DNA of 64,000 nt from NCBI RefSeq assembly GCF_004193775.1, contig NC_041002.1:16859535-16923534 (forward strand), written 5' to 3'. This DNA comes from Glycine soja (taxonomy: Eukaryota; Streptophyta; Magnoliopsida; Fabales; Fabaceae). The position numbers were made by a program, and so were the translations under genes. Below, piece by piece: positions 24,342 through 35,118 of this stretch (within the stretch, counting starts at the first letter, position 1; each line of letters opens with the position of its first letter). The notes beneath the pieces are model-generated. The model had not been told where the DNA came from, searched no databases, and saw nothing but the letters and a program-made list of their open reading frames with translations.

Positions 24342-26412
24342 TGTCATACCCTAATTTCGTCCGGGGACCTTTGCTTGATGACATGCGACCTTTCTTTGGT
24401 CCTTGTGAGGTGCTTGGCATCCATCATTAGGCAATTTGTGAAATTCCAGGACATGCCGGAAAACCAAAAAATATTGATGCACAATCCGTAAGTTTCCGTG
24501 ACACACCGGAAATCAAATGGAAGCATCGTTGCATAATTAAGTGAGATTCCGTAACATTCCGTAAGTCAAAAAGGGGATGATTATGTAATCCGCAAGGTTC
24601 CGTAACATTACGGAAAGAAAACAAGTATCGTTACGAGATTCGTAAGTTTCCGTAACTTTACGAAAAAAAGAATCACCAAAAAAGGTAAGGGGTGAACTTA
24701 TCAAGATAGGGGTGTAAATAGAAATTCAAATCTAGGCCCTTCTAGAACATTTTGGAAGTTGGGTTGCTTAAGGAGGAAGCAACTGGGCGGCAAGCTCCTC
24801 CACGTTTTTGAAAAATGGTTTTCGGGGCTTCCGCGGCTTCCGTAATACTTCCGTAAAATTTCCGAAAACCTTGGGTAAGCATATTCCACTTAACATTGGT
24901 AAAAGGGAAAAGAAAAAAGATGAAAATCAAATTCGAAAACAGTTCCGTAAGGCTTCCGTAACTTTTCCGTAAAATACGAAAAGGGGGGTGAACTTAGTAA
25001 TTCGGGTGCGCTTAGAAATCTTCTTCATTAAGTCTTTGGGCGGCAAGCACCTCCTTTTTTTTTCTATAAATAGGGGAGGGGGGAGCTGTTTCAAAAGGTT
25101 CAAGATCCCTTTGGCTATGCATTTCGGCTATTTTGGGCAAAAAACACGTTTTCGTGAAGAAAAATCAAGTCGAAGTACTTCCGTAACGCTTCCGTAAGCG
25201 ATTCTGTGGAAATTCTTCATCGTTCTTCACCGTTCTTCATCCGTTCTTCGTTCGTTCTTCGTTCTTCAACGGGTAAGTTTTCGAATTCGAGACTTTCAAT
25301 TCATTTCTTGTTTTGTGTACTTTCACTTTAATTTCGTTTACTTTCAGTTTTCTTTTCTTCCGTTTTTAACGTGCTTTAACCATTTATTTAAGCCGTTTTC
25401 TCGTCTAATAAATGATAAAATGAATTTCAACCGATCATTTGTGTTGTAATCTCGTTTAATCACTGTTAAAACGAAATCTAACTGATCGTTCACGCTATAA
25501 CCTCGGTTAAACCAAAAAAAGTAAAATAATAATAAAATAATCAAAATATCTTTGAATAAAATAATAAAAAAAATCAATCGGACGTTTTTCTTTGGAAGTT
25601 TCCTTGAATGAATTGATTAATAAACCAAAGTGAAACTAAGACTAAAATCAACTCACAAATCAAGTTTTTTTCCGAAAAATCACTAAAAACCGTTTTAAGG
25701 TCCAGCGCCTTAAACGGTCCTCTTTGCTTTTATCGGTTAACATGGACCGTTCAAAAGCATAAAATCAACATGTGACTTTACCGCTTTTGCAAGAACTACG
25801 TAGGTCTGATTTCCTCATCGCAATTGAGGATACGTAGGAGCAAAAGCCCCGCTTTTGTCGACCACCCCAAGAGATCGTTAATGGTCCAACGCCTTAACGT
25901 TTCTCTCCTTTCAAAATCAAAAGACCGTTTAATGGTCCAACACCTTAAATGACCTCTTGTTCAATAAAAACATATTTTGCAAAAAAAGATAAAAACAACT
26001 TAACCAAACACTTTGTTCCGAAAGAACTACGTAGGTCTGATTTTCTCATCCCAATTGAGGAATACGTAGGAGCAAAGGGAAACACCCTTGTCGACCACAA
26101 AAAGAGAAAAAATATAAAAAGAGTATAAAGGATATAAGGACATAAAAGGGAACGTAAAAATCAAAGTCATGTTTGCACATTCGATTAAAGGCTGTCGTCC
26201 CTTGTGACGGACGTGTGGGGTGCTAATACCTTCCCCGCGCGTAAATACAACTCCCGAACCTTTCACTTAAAAGTTCGTAGATCGCGTCTTTTCCGGTTTT
26301 TCCGATGTTTTCCTCAAATAAACGTTGGTGGCGACTCCGCGCGTATTCCTTTCGTGGAACACGCATCCCGCGAGTCACGCGTCGCCCTCCCGCCGAAGGG
26401 TAGGTTGCGACA
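24342..26412 (+). mobile_element. 5' LTR of element C
   Basis: This LTR begins TGTCATACCC and ends GGTTGCGACA. U3 is rich in tccgtaa/ttccgtaac repeats (24484-25195). A TATA box (tataaata) lies at 25065-25072. The first CTACGTA hairpin has arms at 25796-25802 and 25831-25837, with inner CCTCA/TGAGG and then AAAAGC/GCTTTT; a second lies at 26026-26095. Confidence 0.92.
25065..25072 (+). promoter_or_regulatory. TATA box of the element C 5' LTR
   Basis: tataaata follows a T-run and precedes ggggaggggggagctg. It is in the same LTR position as the TATA boxes at 6866, 38981 and 50538. The palindrome found upstream of the A and D TATA boxes is not kept here (gggcggcaagcacc instead). Confidence 0.65.
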
Positions 26413-26414
26413 GT

Positions 26415-26432
26415 TGGCGACTCCACTGGGGA
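26415..26432 (+). other. Primer binding site of element C
   Basis: TGGCGACTCCACTGGGGA lies 2 nt after the LTR end. An identical site is in element D at 51650-51667. It begins with TGG, the complement of a tRNA CCA end. I did not verify which tRNA it pairs with. Confidence 0.8.
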
Positions 26433-27280
26433 CTGTTTTTAGAGAGTTAGGCCATTTAATTTTGTGCAATGTTTTACCGTGACTTACCCCTTTGTTGGTT
26501 TCCTTTCATTATGTTCTTGTGTATATAAACTCTTTGTTGCTTTTAGTGCGTTTTAGAATGTATGCATGAGGTAAATATTTATTCATTTGATGCACACAAA
26601 CACTAACACTATTTGCACACACTGTGAGTGAAAAAGGGCCCTATACCCGGGTTCATGGGAACATAAGGAGTGGAGGTGAATCTGTAATCATGCTAGGTCT
26701 CCGACTTGCTTGATTACAGTGAACCCTCATCTAGAGCTTTTCTCTTTGAAAACGTATTGTTGCTAGTAGTCCCTACTGCTGCAATATGTTCTTCGAAGGG
26801 GATGATACCTCTAGAAACCATCAAAAGAGATATGACTACCTTGGGGATTATTGCTAAAAGCCTAGTTAGTTCTCTCCCTTATAGGTCCCTTAAATAGGGG
26901 CACGGAGCAAACACACTGCGTGCCATTTTTTCACACTGCCATGCATAAGTATCATATACCCGTTTGCTTATGTTCAGTGAGTATTGTCATACTATGTACA
27001 TTCCCGTGTTGCGCCTTTCGCATATGCATCGCACATGGGTTCTGTCTTGATCCCCTCTATAAACAAACCAACGAAGGGTCCGTGTCACCGTTTTAAATAC
27101 ATACGTTGGGGCACTTTGCTACCCCTAGACGTTGTATCTAAGAAGGAGACAGTTTCTCGGGCTCCCGTATTCGTAAATTGCATCTGTGTCATATGCATTT
27201 CTTCATGCATTCATCCATTCCACCCATGATAGATGTCAGAGTTTTGATTCGCACTAGATTTTATTTCACTTTAGTAAAAC
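26433..27280 (+). other. 5' leader of element C
   Basis: This is 848 bp of non-coding sequence between primer site and ORF1. It matches the leader of element D (51668-52359) in blocks such as aggtctccgacttgcttgat and the leader of the minus-strand fragment at 19515-20320. Short ORFs here are not conserved between copies. Confidence 0.7.
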
Positions 27281-28256
27281 ATGGGATCAAGTCAAAAGCC
27301 TTCACTTAAAAAGAGGTTCTATCAAGTCAAAATCAAGAGCTTAGAGGTCACTAGTTTAGGAGAGTTGGGGCAATTAATGGGTCAACTTCAACGGTAAGCC
27401 TTCCGCAAAGCCTATGGTAAGATTTGGGACCTAGCTAGGGTAGAAGTCTCCATGGAACCGATTGCATCCCTTTCCCAGTATTATGACCAGCCCCTAAGGT
27501 GCTTCACATTTGAGGACTTCCAGCTAGTGCCGACTGTGAAAGAGTTGGAAGAAATCCTGGGATGCCAACTGGGAGGAAGGAAGCCATATCTTTTCTTTGG
27601 GTTCTATCCCTCCACGATAAGAGTTGCCAAGGTAGTGAAAATCTCAGCACAAGAGTTGGAACGTCTAAAGCAAAACAGAAATGGAGTAGTCGGAGTACCA
27701 AGGAAGTGTTTGGAGGAAAGGGCAAAGGCCTTGGAAAATCAAGGCGAATGGGCTTTCTTTTATTGACATCTTGGCGTTTTTTATCTTTGGAGTTGTCCTC
27801 TTTCCGAATATGGAAGGGTTAGTGGACCTAGCAGCGATTGACGCTTTCCTCGCCTTTCATCATGGCAAGGAAAGCCCGGTCGTCGCCATTTTGGCCATGT
27901 ATGACACGTTCGACCGGGGATGTGAAAAGAGCAGCGCAAGAATTGTTTGTTGTGCACTGGCTCTCTATGTGTGGCTGGTTTCACACCTTTTTTCTCCAAG
28001 AAGGTAGGCCCGTCTATCCGCTACAAGGTCACCGCTCGTGCGTCGAAAAGGGAAAGGGTAATTGATTCATTGCACCAAGAGGCAACAATGTGGACGGACT
28101 GATTTGCTCTTACTTTGAACAGGAGTCAAGAACTTCCCCGATTGCTAGCCAAGGCCAAAGCAGTGGCGGACACCTACTCCGCCCCCGAGGAGATCCACGG
28201 ACTTCTCAGCTATTGTCAGCATATGACTTAATGGACCATATGATTAGAAACCGCTA
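27281..28256 (+). pseudogene. ORF1 of element C, internally deleted
   Basis: It starts ATGGGATCAAG (MGSSQKPSLKKRF) and ends MDHMIRNR-stop at 28254-28256. The N-terminal domain is recognisable (RCFTFEDFQLVPTVKELEE, LGCQLGGRKPYLFFGFYPS, FDRGCEKSSARIVCC). An in-frame stop lies in the GQLQR-stop-AFRK segment (about 27398) and a frameshift near 27765. At about 28058 the sequence jumps from the middle of ORF1 to its last 200 bp, removing roughly 0.9 kb that in element D encodes the coiled-coil half. It is not functional. Confidence 0.85.
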
Positions 28257-29424
28257 GGAAGTTTGTATTGTCGCTCAGATCTTGACTAGTTATAACTTTT
28301 TGAAAAAAATGAGTTTATCCCACGTTTTTACTCCAAAAATCAGTGCGAATCAAGTCACTCCCACATTTTATCTCTAGCATGCATTGTATGTTGGTCTCGT
28401 CCTTTGTCACGGGAAGCCGGAAGGTCCATATCACCTTCTTAATTGTACACATGGGGCACTGCGCCCCCAAATGCGCAAGTAAGAAGAGATAATTTTCCGG
28501 GCTCTCGTGTCCGTAAAATGCATTCATATCATGCATCGCATAAGCATCTCTTCATAACATCATAATGAACATGTCGTTCCTGCATTTGTCCGTTATCATA
28601 TTCCAGCCTCACATTTTGCATGAGTCATGGCGTCATCATGCATATGCGTTCAACAAACTTTTTGATCTGCAAAATTGCATACCATTTGTTTTCATGTTTA
28701 CTCATCCTTGTGTTTTCCTCTACAAAAACAAAAAAGGGGAAGCGTGAAACTTCACACTACATTCTTAGTTGCATGTGTTAGGCACCATGAGCCAACCATG
28801 TTGGGATCATAAACCCATTTCACTTAAAAACAAAATGATTGAACATGGTACCCAATGCATGTTTAACTAAGAAAGGATGTTTCTTCGGGCATCTCAATTT
28901 CATAATTACATTTTCCATGCATAGCTTAAAGTATGCCCGAGTCATTCATCCCTATGAGATGTTGTTGAAGTATTGGCGATCAGAATTGCCATTCCTTGGA
29001 TTACGGGGTTGAACCAAGCTCATGCTTTTACAAAAAGGTTCATCAAGTCAAGTTGAAATATGGAAGTAACCGTCTTGCAAAATTGGGGCAAAAGATGAAT
29101 CGAGTCACATCACTGCTTCGTCTACTGCCAAACATATTTAGGATTGTTTATGTCCTTGTTACTTCCAGTTTCACCTTGACAAAGATGTCATGGACCATGT
29201 TGAAAATCTAAATTGATTCAACCCCATATCCTGTGTAAAAATTCGCAATACTTCAACTGTACATCATTCGCATACATCCATGCTTTTCATTGGTTGCATT
29301 GCTCATTGCATTCTATCGTTGAAAAATAAAATAAAATAAAATAAAATGAACTTAATCATTGTTATCAAAAAGAAAAGGACACGCTTTACGGCACCCTTAC
29401 CGAACTCGTGCTAGAGCTAGAGTA
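28257..29424 (+). other. Expanded ORF1-gag spacer of element C
   Basis: This spacer is 1168 bp, against about 238 bp in element D. It contains second-hand copies of leader and ORF1-start sequence: 28420-28540 resembles 27080-27220 in the leader (ggggcact.., gggctc.cgt.tccgtaaa), and 29030-29070 resembles the ORF1 start (aaaaaggttcatcaagtcaa). It looks like duplicated 5' sequence. A short ATAAA repeat lies at 29322-29346. No gene is supported. Confidence 0.6.
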
Positions 29425-31159
29425 ATGGGTGAAGCAGAGGAGGTGCAAGAGAAGATGAAGGCCGACATGGAGGCCATGAAAGAGCAAATGGCCACAATGA
29501 TGGAGGCCATGATGAGCATGAAGAAGATAATGGAAGCCAATGCGGTTATAGTTGCCGCTACTAGCGCTGTCGCTAAGGTGAACCCGATGCTCCCATCTGG
29601 CCTCAAGCAAATGAATCATCCAACCTCAAATATGGTAGGCAAAGATTTGGGAAGTACGGATGACCCCATGATGTGCAAATTCAAAACAAGCACGCCTTCC
29701 CGCCATATGGTTTGCCTCCCAAACTATACACCACCCAATGTGGTGTACATTCCCAATGAGGATGTCAATAACTCCACTCCTATACTCATTAAGAGCCAAC
29801 AACCTCAATTTGATCATGCACATGTCTCTCGACCCATGGAGGAGACACATGAAATTCCCCACCACGATCTAGCCAACTTCGAGCCTTGCCTCGGATATGC
29901 TGCTGAAGGGCAAGCAGTTGGTGGTATACCCCTGCAAAACACTTTGGAGGGCCCTCAATATCATCCACAACCACAACCCTCACATTCCACAGCGGTTAAA
30001 AACCCTCATGCTATGGCAAAAATGGGAAAGAGGAAAGGCTCAGGGCCATTGAAGGAGGTAAAGATTATGCCTTTGCTAACCTAGAAGAGTTGTTCCTAGT
30101 ACCTAATATCATCACCCCTCCCAAGTTCAAGGTGCTGGACTCTGACAAGTACAAGGAGACTACTTGTCCCAAGAACCATCTAAAGATGTATTGTCAGAAG
30201 ATGGGGGAATACGCAAAAGATGAGGAATTGCTGATACATTCCTTCCAAGAAAGTCTTACTGGGGTAGCTGTTACCTGGTACACTAACTTGGAATCTTCCC
30301 GAGTCCATTCTTGGAAGGACCTAATGGTTGCCTTTGTTAGGCAGTATCAGTACAATTTTGATATGGTTCCGGATAGGATGCAACTACAGAACATTTGCAA
30401 AAAGGGGGACGGATCTTTCAAAGAACACGCCCAAAAGGTGGAGGGATCTGGCGGCCCAGGTGGTACCCCCAATGATGGAAAGGGAGACGATGATCGTGAT
30501 GGTAGACACATTATCGATACTTTACTATGAAAAGATGGTGGGCTACGCACCTTCAAAGCTTTGAGGATTTGGTCTTTGCCAGTGAAAGGATCAATGTGGG
30601 TCTGAAAAAAGGCAAATTTAGTCATCCTGCTTGGACGAATGAGAAAACTGGGGCAAATGAAGAGGGTGAGAAAGAGGGAGAAACCCATGCTGTGACTGAT
30701 ATTCCTATACGGCCAAGTTTCCCACCAACCCAAAAATGTCATTACTCAGCCAATAACAAACCTCCTTACCCACCACCCAGTTATCCACAAAGGCCATCCC
30801 TAAATCAACCACAAAGCCTGTCTACCGCACTTCCAATGACGAAGACCACCTTTAGCACGAACCAAAAAAAAAAACACCAACCAAGAAATGAAATTTGCAA
30901 CGAGAAAGCCTGTAGAATTCACCCCAATTCCAGTGTCCTATGCTGACTTGCTCCCATATCTACTTGATAATTCAATGGTAGCCATAACCCTAGCCAAGGT
31001 TCATCAACCTCCATTTCTCCGAGAATACGACTCGAACGCAACGTGTGTTTGTCACGGAGAAGCCCCGGGGCGTTCCATTGAGCATTGTAGGGCTCTGAAG
31101 CGTAAGGTGCAAGGTCTAATTGATGCGGGCTGGCTGAAATTTGAGGAGAATTGCGTGTA
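29425..31159 (+). pseudogene. gag of element C, broken
   Basis: Gag starts ATGGGTGAAGCAG (MGEAEEVQEKMKADMEAMK), a short Met-rich coiled segment. A stop at 30082-30084 with a frame change follows. The capsid-like retrotransposon gag domain is recognisable at 30090-30620 (PKFKVLDSDKYKETTCP, AVTWYTNLESSRVHSWKDL, FVRQYQYN), with an extra A near 30437 and another frame change near 30560. A zinc-knuckle-like CxCHxxxPG...C segment lies at 31050-31090. The frame ends EENCV-stop at 31157-31159, where element D continues into protease. At least three shifts make it non-functional. Confidence 0.85.
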
Positions 31160-31512
31160 AATCCTGACATTGACAACAGATGCCACACATGGGGCAATTT
31201 TGAAAGCTGTTGTTAGATGTCTCTAATGACTCACCAGGATTTTCAACTTTCACCGGAATTGGGTGCAAGCCATTGGTCTATTTGCTCAAGCGACCTGTGA
31301 CCATTCAATCAGAGGTTACTCGTCTTGCACGTTGGCGGGGCTGCCGTAAAACAACAAATAAAGCTCAAAACAAATAAGTTTCAAAATAAAAAAAAAAAGG
31401 AGGTTCAAAAAGAAAAAAAATCATTTGATTGACTGTGTTTTCAAGACATTCATGTGACCTCATTATATCATTCTGGAAAGTTTTAGAGAAAAGTGAGTTA
31501 TCAAGAATAGGA
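31160..31512 (+). other. Post-gag sequence of element C
   Basis: This is 353 bp without a gene, between the broken gag end and solo LTR I3. An A-rich stretch lies at 31387-31430. This is the place where protease and pol should begin; none of the DNGSS, YVDD or integrase motifs occur in any frame. Confidence 0.6.
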
Positions 31513-32250
31513 TGTTGGATAAATGGCCTTAGTTACCTTAAGAAAAGGGGGGGTTGAATTAAGATACGAAGATTATTCCCCAAATAAACTTTCACTCTCT
31601 CTTTTCGGATTAACAATGCACACAGGGATAACCCTTCCCTTGTGTTCAAGAATCCTCTACAATAAGAGACTCTCGGTCTCTTAATCCCTTTTCAAAAATA
31701 AGAAGAAGAGAAGAAGAGGTCTCTCTTAAAAGAGATAGATTGTACAATGAAGATCAATCAAAAATTCCTTATCGAATATGCAAGTGGTTGACCAAGGAAT
31801 CTTTTTGAGAGGATAAGACATTTCAGTTCAGAAAAACTCTTGATCTTTCGAGAGGATAAAACTGTTTGGGCAATGAAAACTCTCTTTAAAACATTTGAAT
31901 GGCCGTTCATAAAACATTTGAATAGATATGTCTCTTGGAAATTATTTTCTGAAAATCCCCTCTGGTAATCAATTACAAGACTTATGTAATCGATTACAGG
32001 TTTTAAAAATTTGAATTAAAACTTTTTTAACTGCTGGTAATCGATTACCAGAGAGCAAATCTCAATTTGAAATGATAGAATTCTTTGGTCAAACCTTTTG
32101 TTTGTTTCAATTTGGAAACTTCTTCCTAAAGATTCTAAGAGATCAAACTTGATCATATATCTTGATTTTCTTGGATTCTTGTCTTGAATAAAACTTAGAA
32201 GCACTTGATCCTTTAGCATCATCAAGACATCAAAAAATCTTGCTTCTACA
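31513..32250 (-). mobile_element. Solo LTR I3 (TSD tagga)
   Basis: This 738-bp LTR (TGTTGGATAAATGG...TTGCTTCTACA) is flanked by tagga at 31508-31512 and 32251-32255. It shares both ends and GTAATCGATTAC palindromes (31965-32050) with I1 and I2 but is much shorter and differs in its middle, so it is a separate subfamily. Orientation is given by analogy with I1 and I2. Confidence 0.85.
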
Positions 32251-32255
32251 TAGGA

Positions 32256-33113
32256 GTCATTTGACTTAATCCATCAACTGAAAGATCCTTCAATTATTTC
32301 TCGTCCTTGGAAAATTCTTTTTGCAAGAATCAATTGCGTCTTTCATTCTTCCTCACTACGAGGTTGTGAAAACAAGACAACAATTGGTACCTCTAAGCCC
32401 TACACTGGGGCAATGAAAGGCCCCATGCATAAACCTCAAACGAACCTAGGGGCAGATTAGAAGTTCTCACTCAATAGGTTCCCAGCTACAAGGTCATGAC
32501 GAAAGACAACGATTGGTACCTCAAAGCCTTACAATGGGGCAATGAGGGGCACCGTGCATGAGCCTCAAGTGAACATAGGGGCCGATCAAAAGTTCTCACC
32601 CATCGATGTTTTTAACAAAAATAAAGGGGACAAACCCTAGGATTTCAATGGATTGATTAAACATCAAACGACTCCATTGCCGTCACTCCAAAATGGTCAA
32701 GTGACTAAATCAAAAAGAACATACACTCTGAGGGAGTTCCCGGAGAGATTTGCAAAAAGATAGGATGAGGTTGCATGAATTATCACCTTTTTCAAAAGGG
32801 CAGTCAATCTGTGTTTTCCAAAAAAAAAAAAAAAAAAAATCAAATCAAAATCAAAATCACAAAATAGGGAAAGAATGCCATGAACATTGTACAACTTTCC
32901 ATTACATTGCATTGTTTCATACAAAGTCCGCATTTACCCAAATTTCACAACAAAGGTTGCATGCATTTGCATCCCTCAAAATCATGTTAACTACATAGAT
33001 TCCCTACATCTAAATGTCCAAATCTTTTGAATTTGGGATGACCGGCTCTCTCGATGAGTCGATCTCTTGCTTTCTCATAAGGATGGACCCTCGGGTACTA
33101 GTACCCTGGTCTT
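32256..33113 (+). repeat. Element C filler with a two-copy repeat of about 127 bp
   Basis: Two related copies at about 32365-32480 and 32492-32605 share acaa.gattggtacctc, caatga.gggcacc and aagttctcac. The rest is non-coding, with an A-run at 32821-32839. A perfect 14-bp palindrome GGGTACTAGTACCC lies at 33093-33106, just before the 24-bp array. Confidence 0.6.
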
Positions 33114-33660
33114 CAGAGGACTACACGTCCTCGCCAACAGAGGGCTGCACGCCCTCACCTTAAGAGGACTGTGTGTCCTCACTTTCAGAGGACTGCATGT
33201 CCTCACCTTCAGAGGGCTACACGCCCTCGCCATCAGAGGACTGCGTGTCCTCACCTTCAGAGGGCTACACGCCCTCGCCATCAGAGGACTGCATGTCCTC
33301 ACCTTCAGAGGGTTACACGTCCTCGCCTTCAGAGGACTCCATGTCCTCACCATCAGAGGGCTGCACGCCCTCACCTCCAGAGGACTACACGTCCTCGCCT
33401 TGAGAGGACTACATGTCCTCACCATCAGAGGGCTGCACGCCCTCACCTCCAGAGGACTACACGTCCTCACCTTCAGAGGGCTACACGCCCTCGCCATGAG
33501 AGGACTACACGTCCTCGCCAACAGAGGGTTGCACGCCCTCACCTACAGAGGACTACACATCCTCGCCTTGAGAGGGTTGCACGCCCTCACCTTTAGAGGG
33601 CTACGTGTCCTCATTTTCAGTGTGCTCCACATCCGCACCTTAAGAGAATTTAAGGTCCTC
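33114..33660 (+). repeat. 24-bp minisatellite of hairpin units
   Basis: About 22 units of 24 bp, each with a 6-bp inverted repeat and a 5-nt loop: GAGGAC-tacac-GTCCTC or GAGGGC-tacac-GCCCTC. The two arm types mostly alternate. In 16 of the first 21 units the arms pair perfectly, in four they pair with G-T wobbles and in one there is a mismatch. Because 24 is divisible by three, long open frames arise in two plus-strand and one minus-strand frame (200 codons at 33067-33669); I treat these as by-products. Confidence 0.85.
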
Positions 33661-33739
33661 TATCCTTAAATGCTTAACCAAGACTTGCACTCCCGGTTAA
33701 GGGACCAGTAGTTTCCTTTTAACGGTTCCTGGGCCACCC

Positions 33740-34445
33740 CCTGATATTGGAGGACGGCCAACTGTGCGAGCACAACCAGAGAGGGAGGCTATCACACAGC
33801 TACTATGCATACCGGGGCAAGATTTCACCTGTGCCGCTGCAAAGAGACGAGTGCGGATCATGCGTACCAACATGACCACTCTTACACAGATATAGATGAC
33901 ATTGCTACTTAGCAACATTCTGCCCAGCGACCGCAATGCCAATCTCCCCCTGCAAAAGTATCAGTTGGTCTGTGTCGTCCCGACATGGGTAAGTATGCAT
34001 ATGGTTCAACTGATTTCTGATACCATCTATTGTTTGTAGGGATCGCACTCACAAAGACACCCAGTGGACCTGAAGAAGTCCAACAGGGCCCTGGGGTTTC
34101 CAGCTCTGGTTACGGGCCTCTGTCAGCCCTACAGGGCGCCCGTTCCCCCCAGCAAGTTCATGTCATCGTGGCATAGGTAAGTATGCACCTCCCCCAACTG
34201 ATTTCTGATGTCATCTATTGTTTGCAGGGATTGTGCCCGCCAGACACCTAGTGGACCCGAAGAAGGCCAACAGGGTCTTGGAGTTGCCAGCTCTAAATAC
34301 GGGTCTCTATCAGTTCTAGGGAGTGCCTGTTGCCCCCAGCAAGGTCATCAGGCCCCCTACCAATCGAGCTTTCATCAAGGAGTACTGCGCCCCCAGGCAG
34401 GCGCAGTGCGAAACACCACATCAACATTGGGATGGCCGGTAGCGG
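33740..34445 (+). pseudogene. Captured fragment of an Athila-like element ORF
   Basis: The frame reads AITQLLCIPGQDF, RRVRIMRTNMTTLTQ, MTLLLSNILPSDRNA, then HPVD-KKSNRALGFPALVTGLC and SKVI.PP.NRAFIKEYCAPRQAQ, with stops and shifts. I recall this as the plant-transposon protein domain found in ORFs of Athila-type elements. Its left edge (gaggctatcacacagctactatgc, 33785-33808) matches the last 23 bases of the ORF at the end of the window. A stretch of about 187 bp is duplicated in tandem: 33990-34176 and 34177-34363 both start ggtaagtatgca and end near cccagcaag.tcat. It is foreign to Tat/Ogre elements, so element C captured it. Confidence 0.75.
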
Positions 34446-34760
34446 GCAATAGACACACCACCACCACCTCTAGAGTTCACCTCAGCTCATCCATAAAAAG
34501 GTTAGAGCGTTGCCTACGACACATGGCCGACCCATAGGCGACCAAGTCCAAAGCCAAAGGTAAGCAAAGTACTAGATCAGTGACCGACAAGTCATAAGGC
34601 GTCCAGCTCAAGACGTTAAAGAAGCGCTACTAGGAGGCAACCTAGTACCTTTTGAATCTGTGCTTGTTATTTGATCACTTTTCATAGTAAGACACACCTG
34701 GTTGCTCATGATCCTAAGAATTTAAATAAAACAAGCACAAGCTCGGAAGGTAGTCATACC
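34446..34760 (+). other. Element C filler, no gene seen
   Basis: The 315 bp between the captured ORF and the AT-rich repeat have no recognisable motif. A line of short direct repeats is not apparent. Confidence 0.5.
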
Positions 34761-35118
34761 TTACAAAACATATATATGTATGTTTAGGTAGTGAAAATAC
34801 CTTAGATATGCATGTATGTAAACAAAAAAACACTTCACAAAATATATATATGTATGTTTAGGTAGAAAAATACCTTAGATATGCATGTATGTAAACAAAA
34901 AAACACTTCACAAAATATATATATATATGTATGTTTAGGTAGAAAGATACCTTAGATATGCATGTATGTAAACAAAAAATACTTCACAAAATATATATGT
35001 ATGTTTAGGTAGAAAGATACCTTGGATATGCATGTATATAGCAAAAATACCTTACAAAACATATATATGTATGTTTAGGTAGCAAGATACCTTGGATATG
35101 CATGTATATAGCAAAATA
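34761..35118 (+). repeat. AT-rich tandem repeat of about 73 bp, five copies
   Basis: The unit contains caaaatatatatatgtatgtttaggtag, then aaataccttagatatgcatgtatgta. Copies start near 34765, 34838, 34912, 34985 and 35057. Length variation comes from the TA run (tatatata). It is non-coding. Confidence 0.85.

Noticed and set aside
23924..24430. 168-codon ORF rich in His, Ser, Ile
   Set aside because: It is the translation of the CATCAACATCAT minisatellite and runs into an LTR.
33067..33669. A 200-codon ORF with GLHVLTFR-type repeats
   Set aside because: The 24-bp unit is divisible by three and free of stops in several frames on both strands, so long frames appear without selection. There is no start context or relation to known repeat proteins.
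33989..34036. Intron with gtaagtatgc donor and ttgtag acceptor (also 34178-34228)
   Set aside because: The supposed intron aligns with coding sequence of the captured ORF as I recall it (QLISD-IY region), and it is duplicated together with its neighbours. Splice-like ends look accidental.
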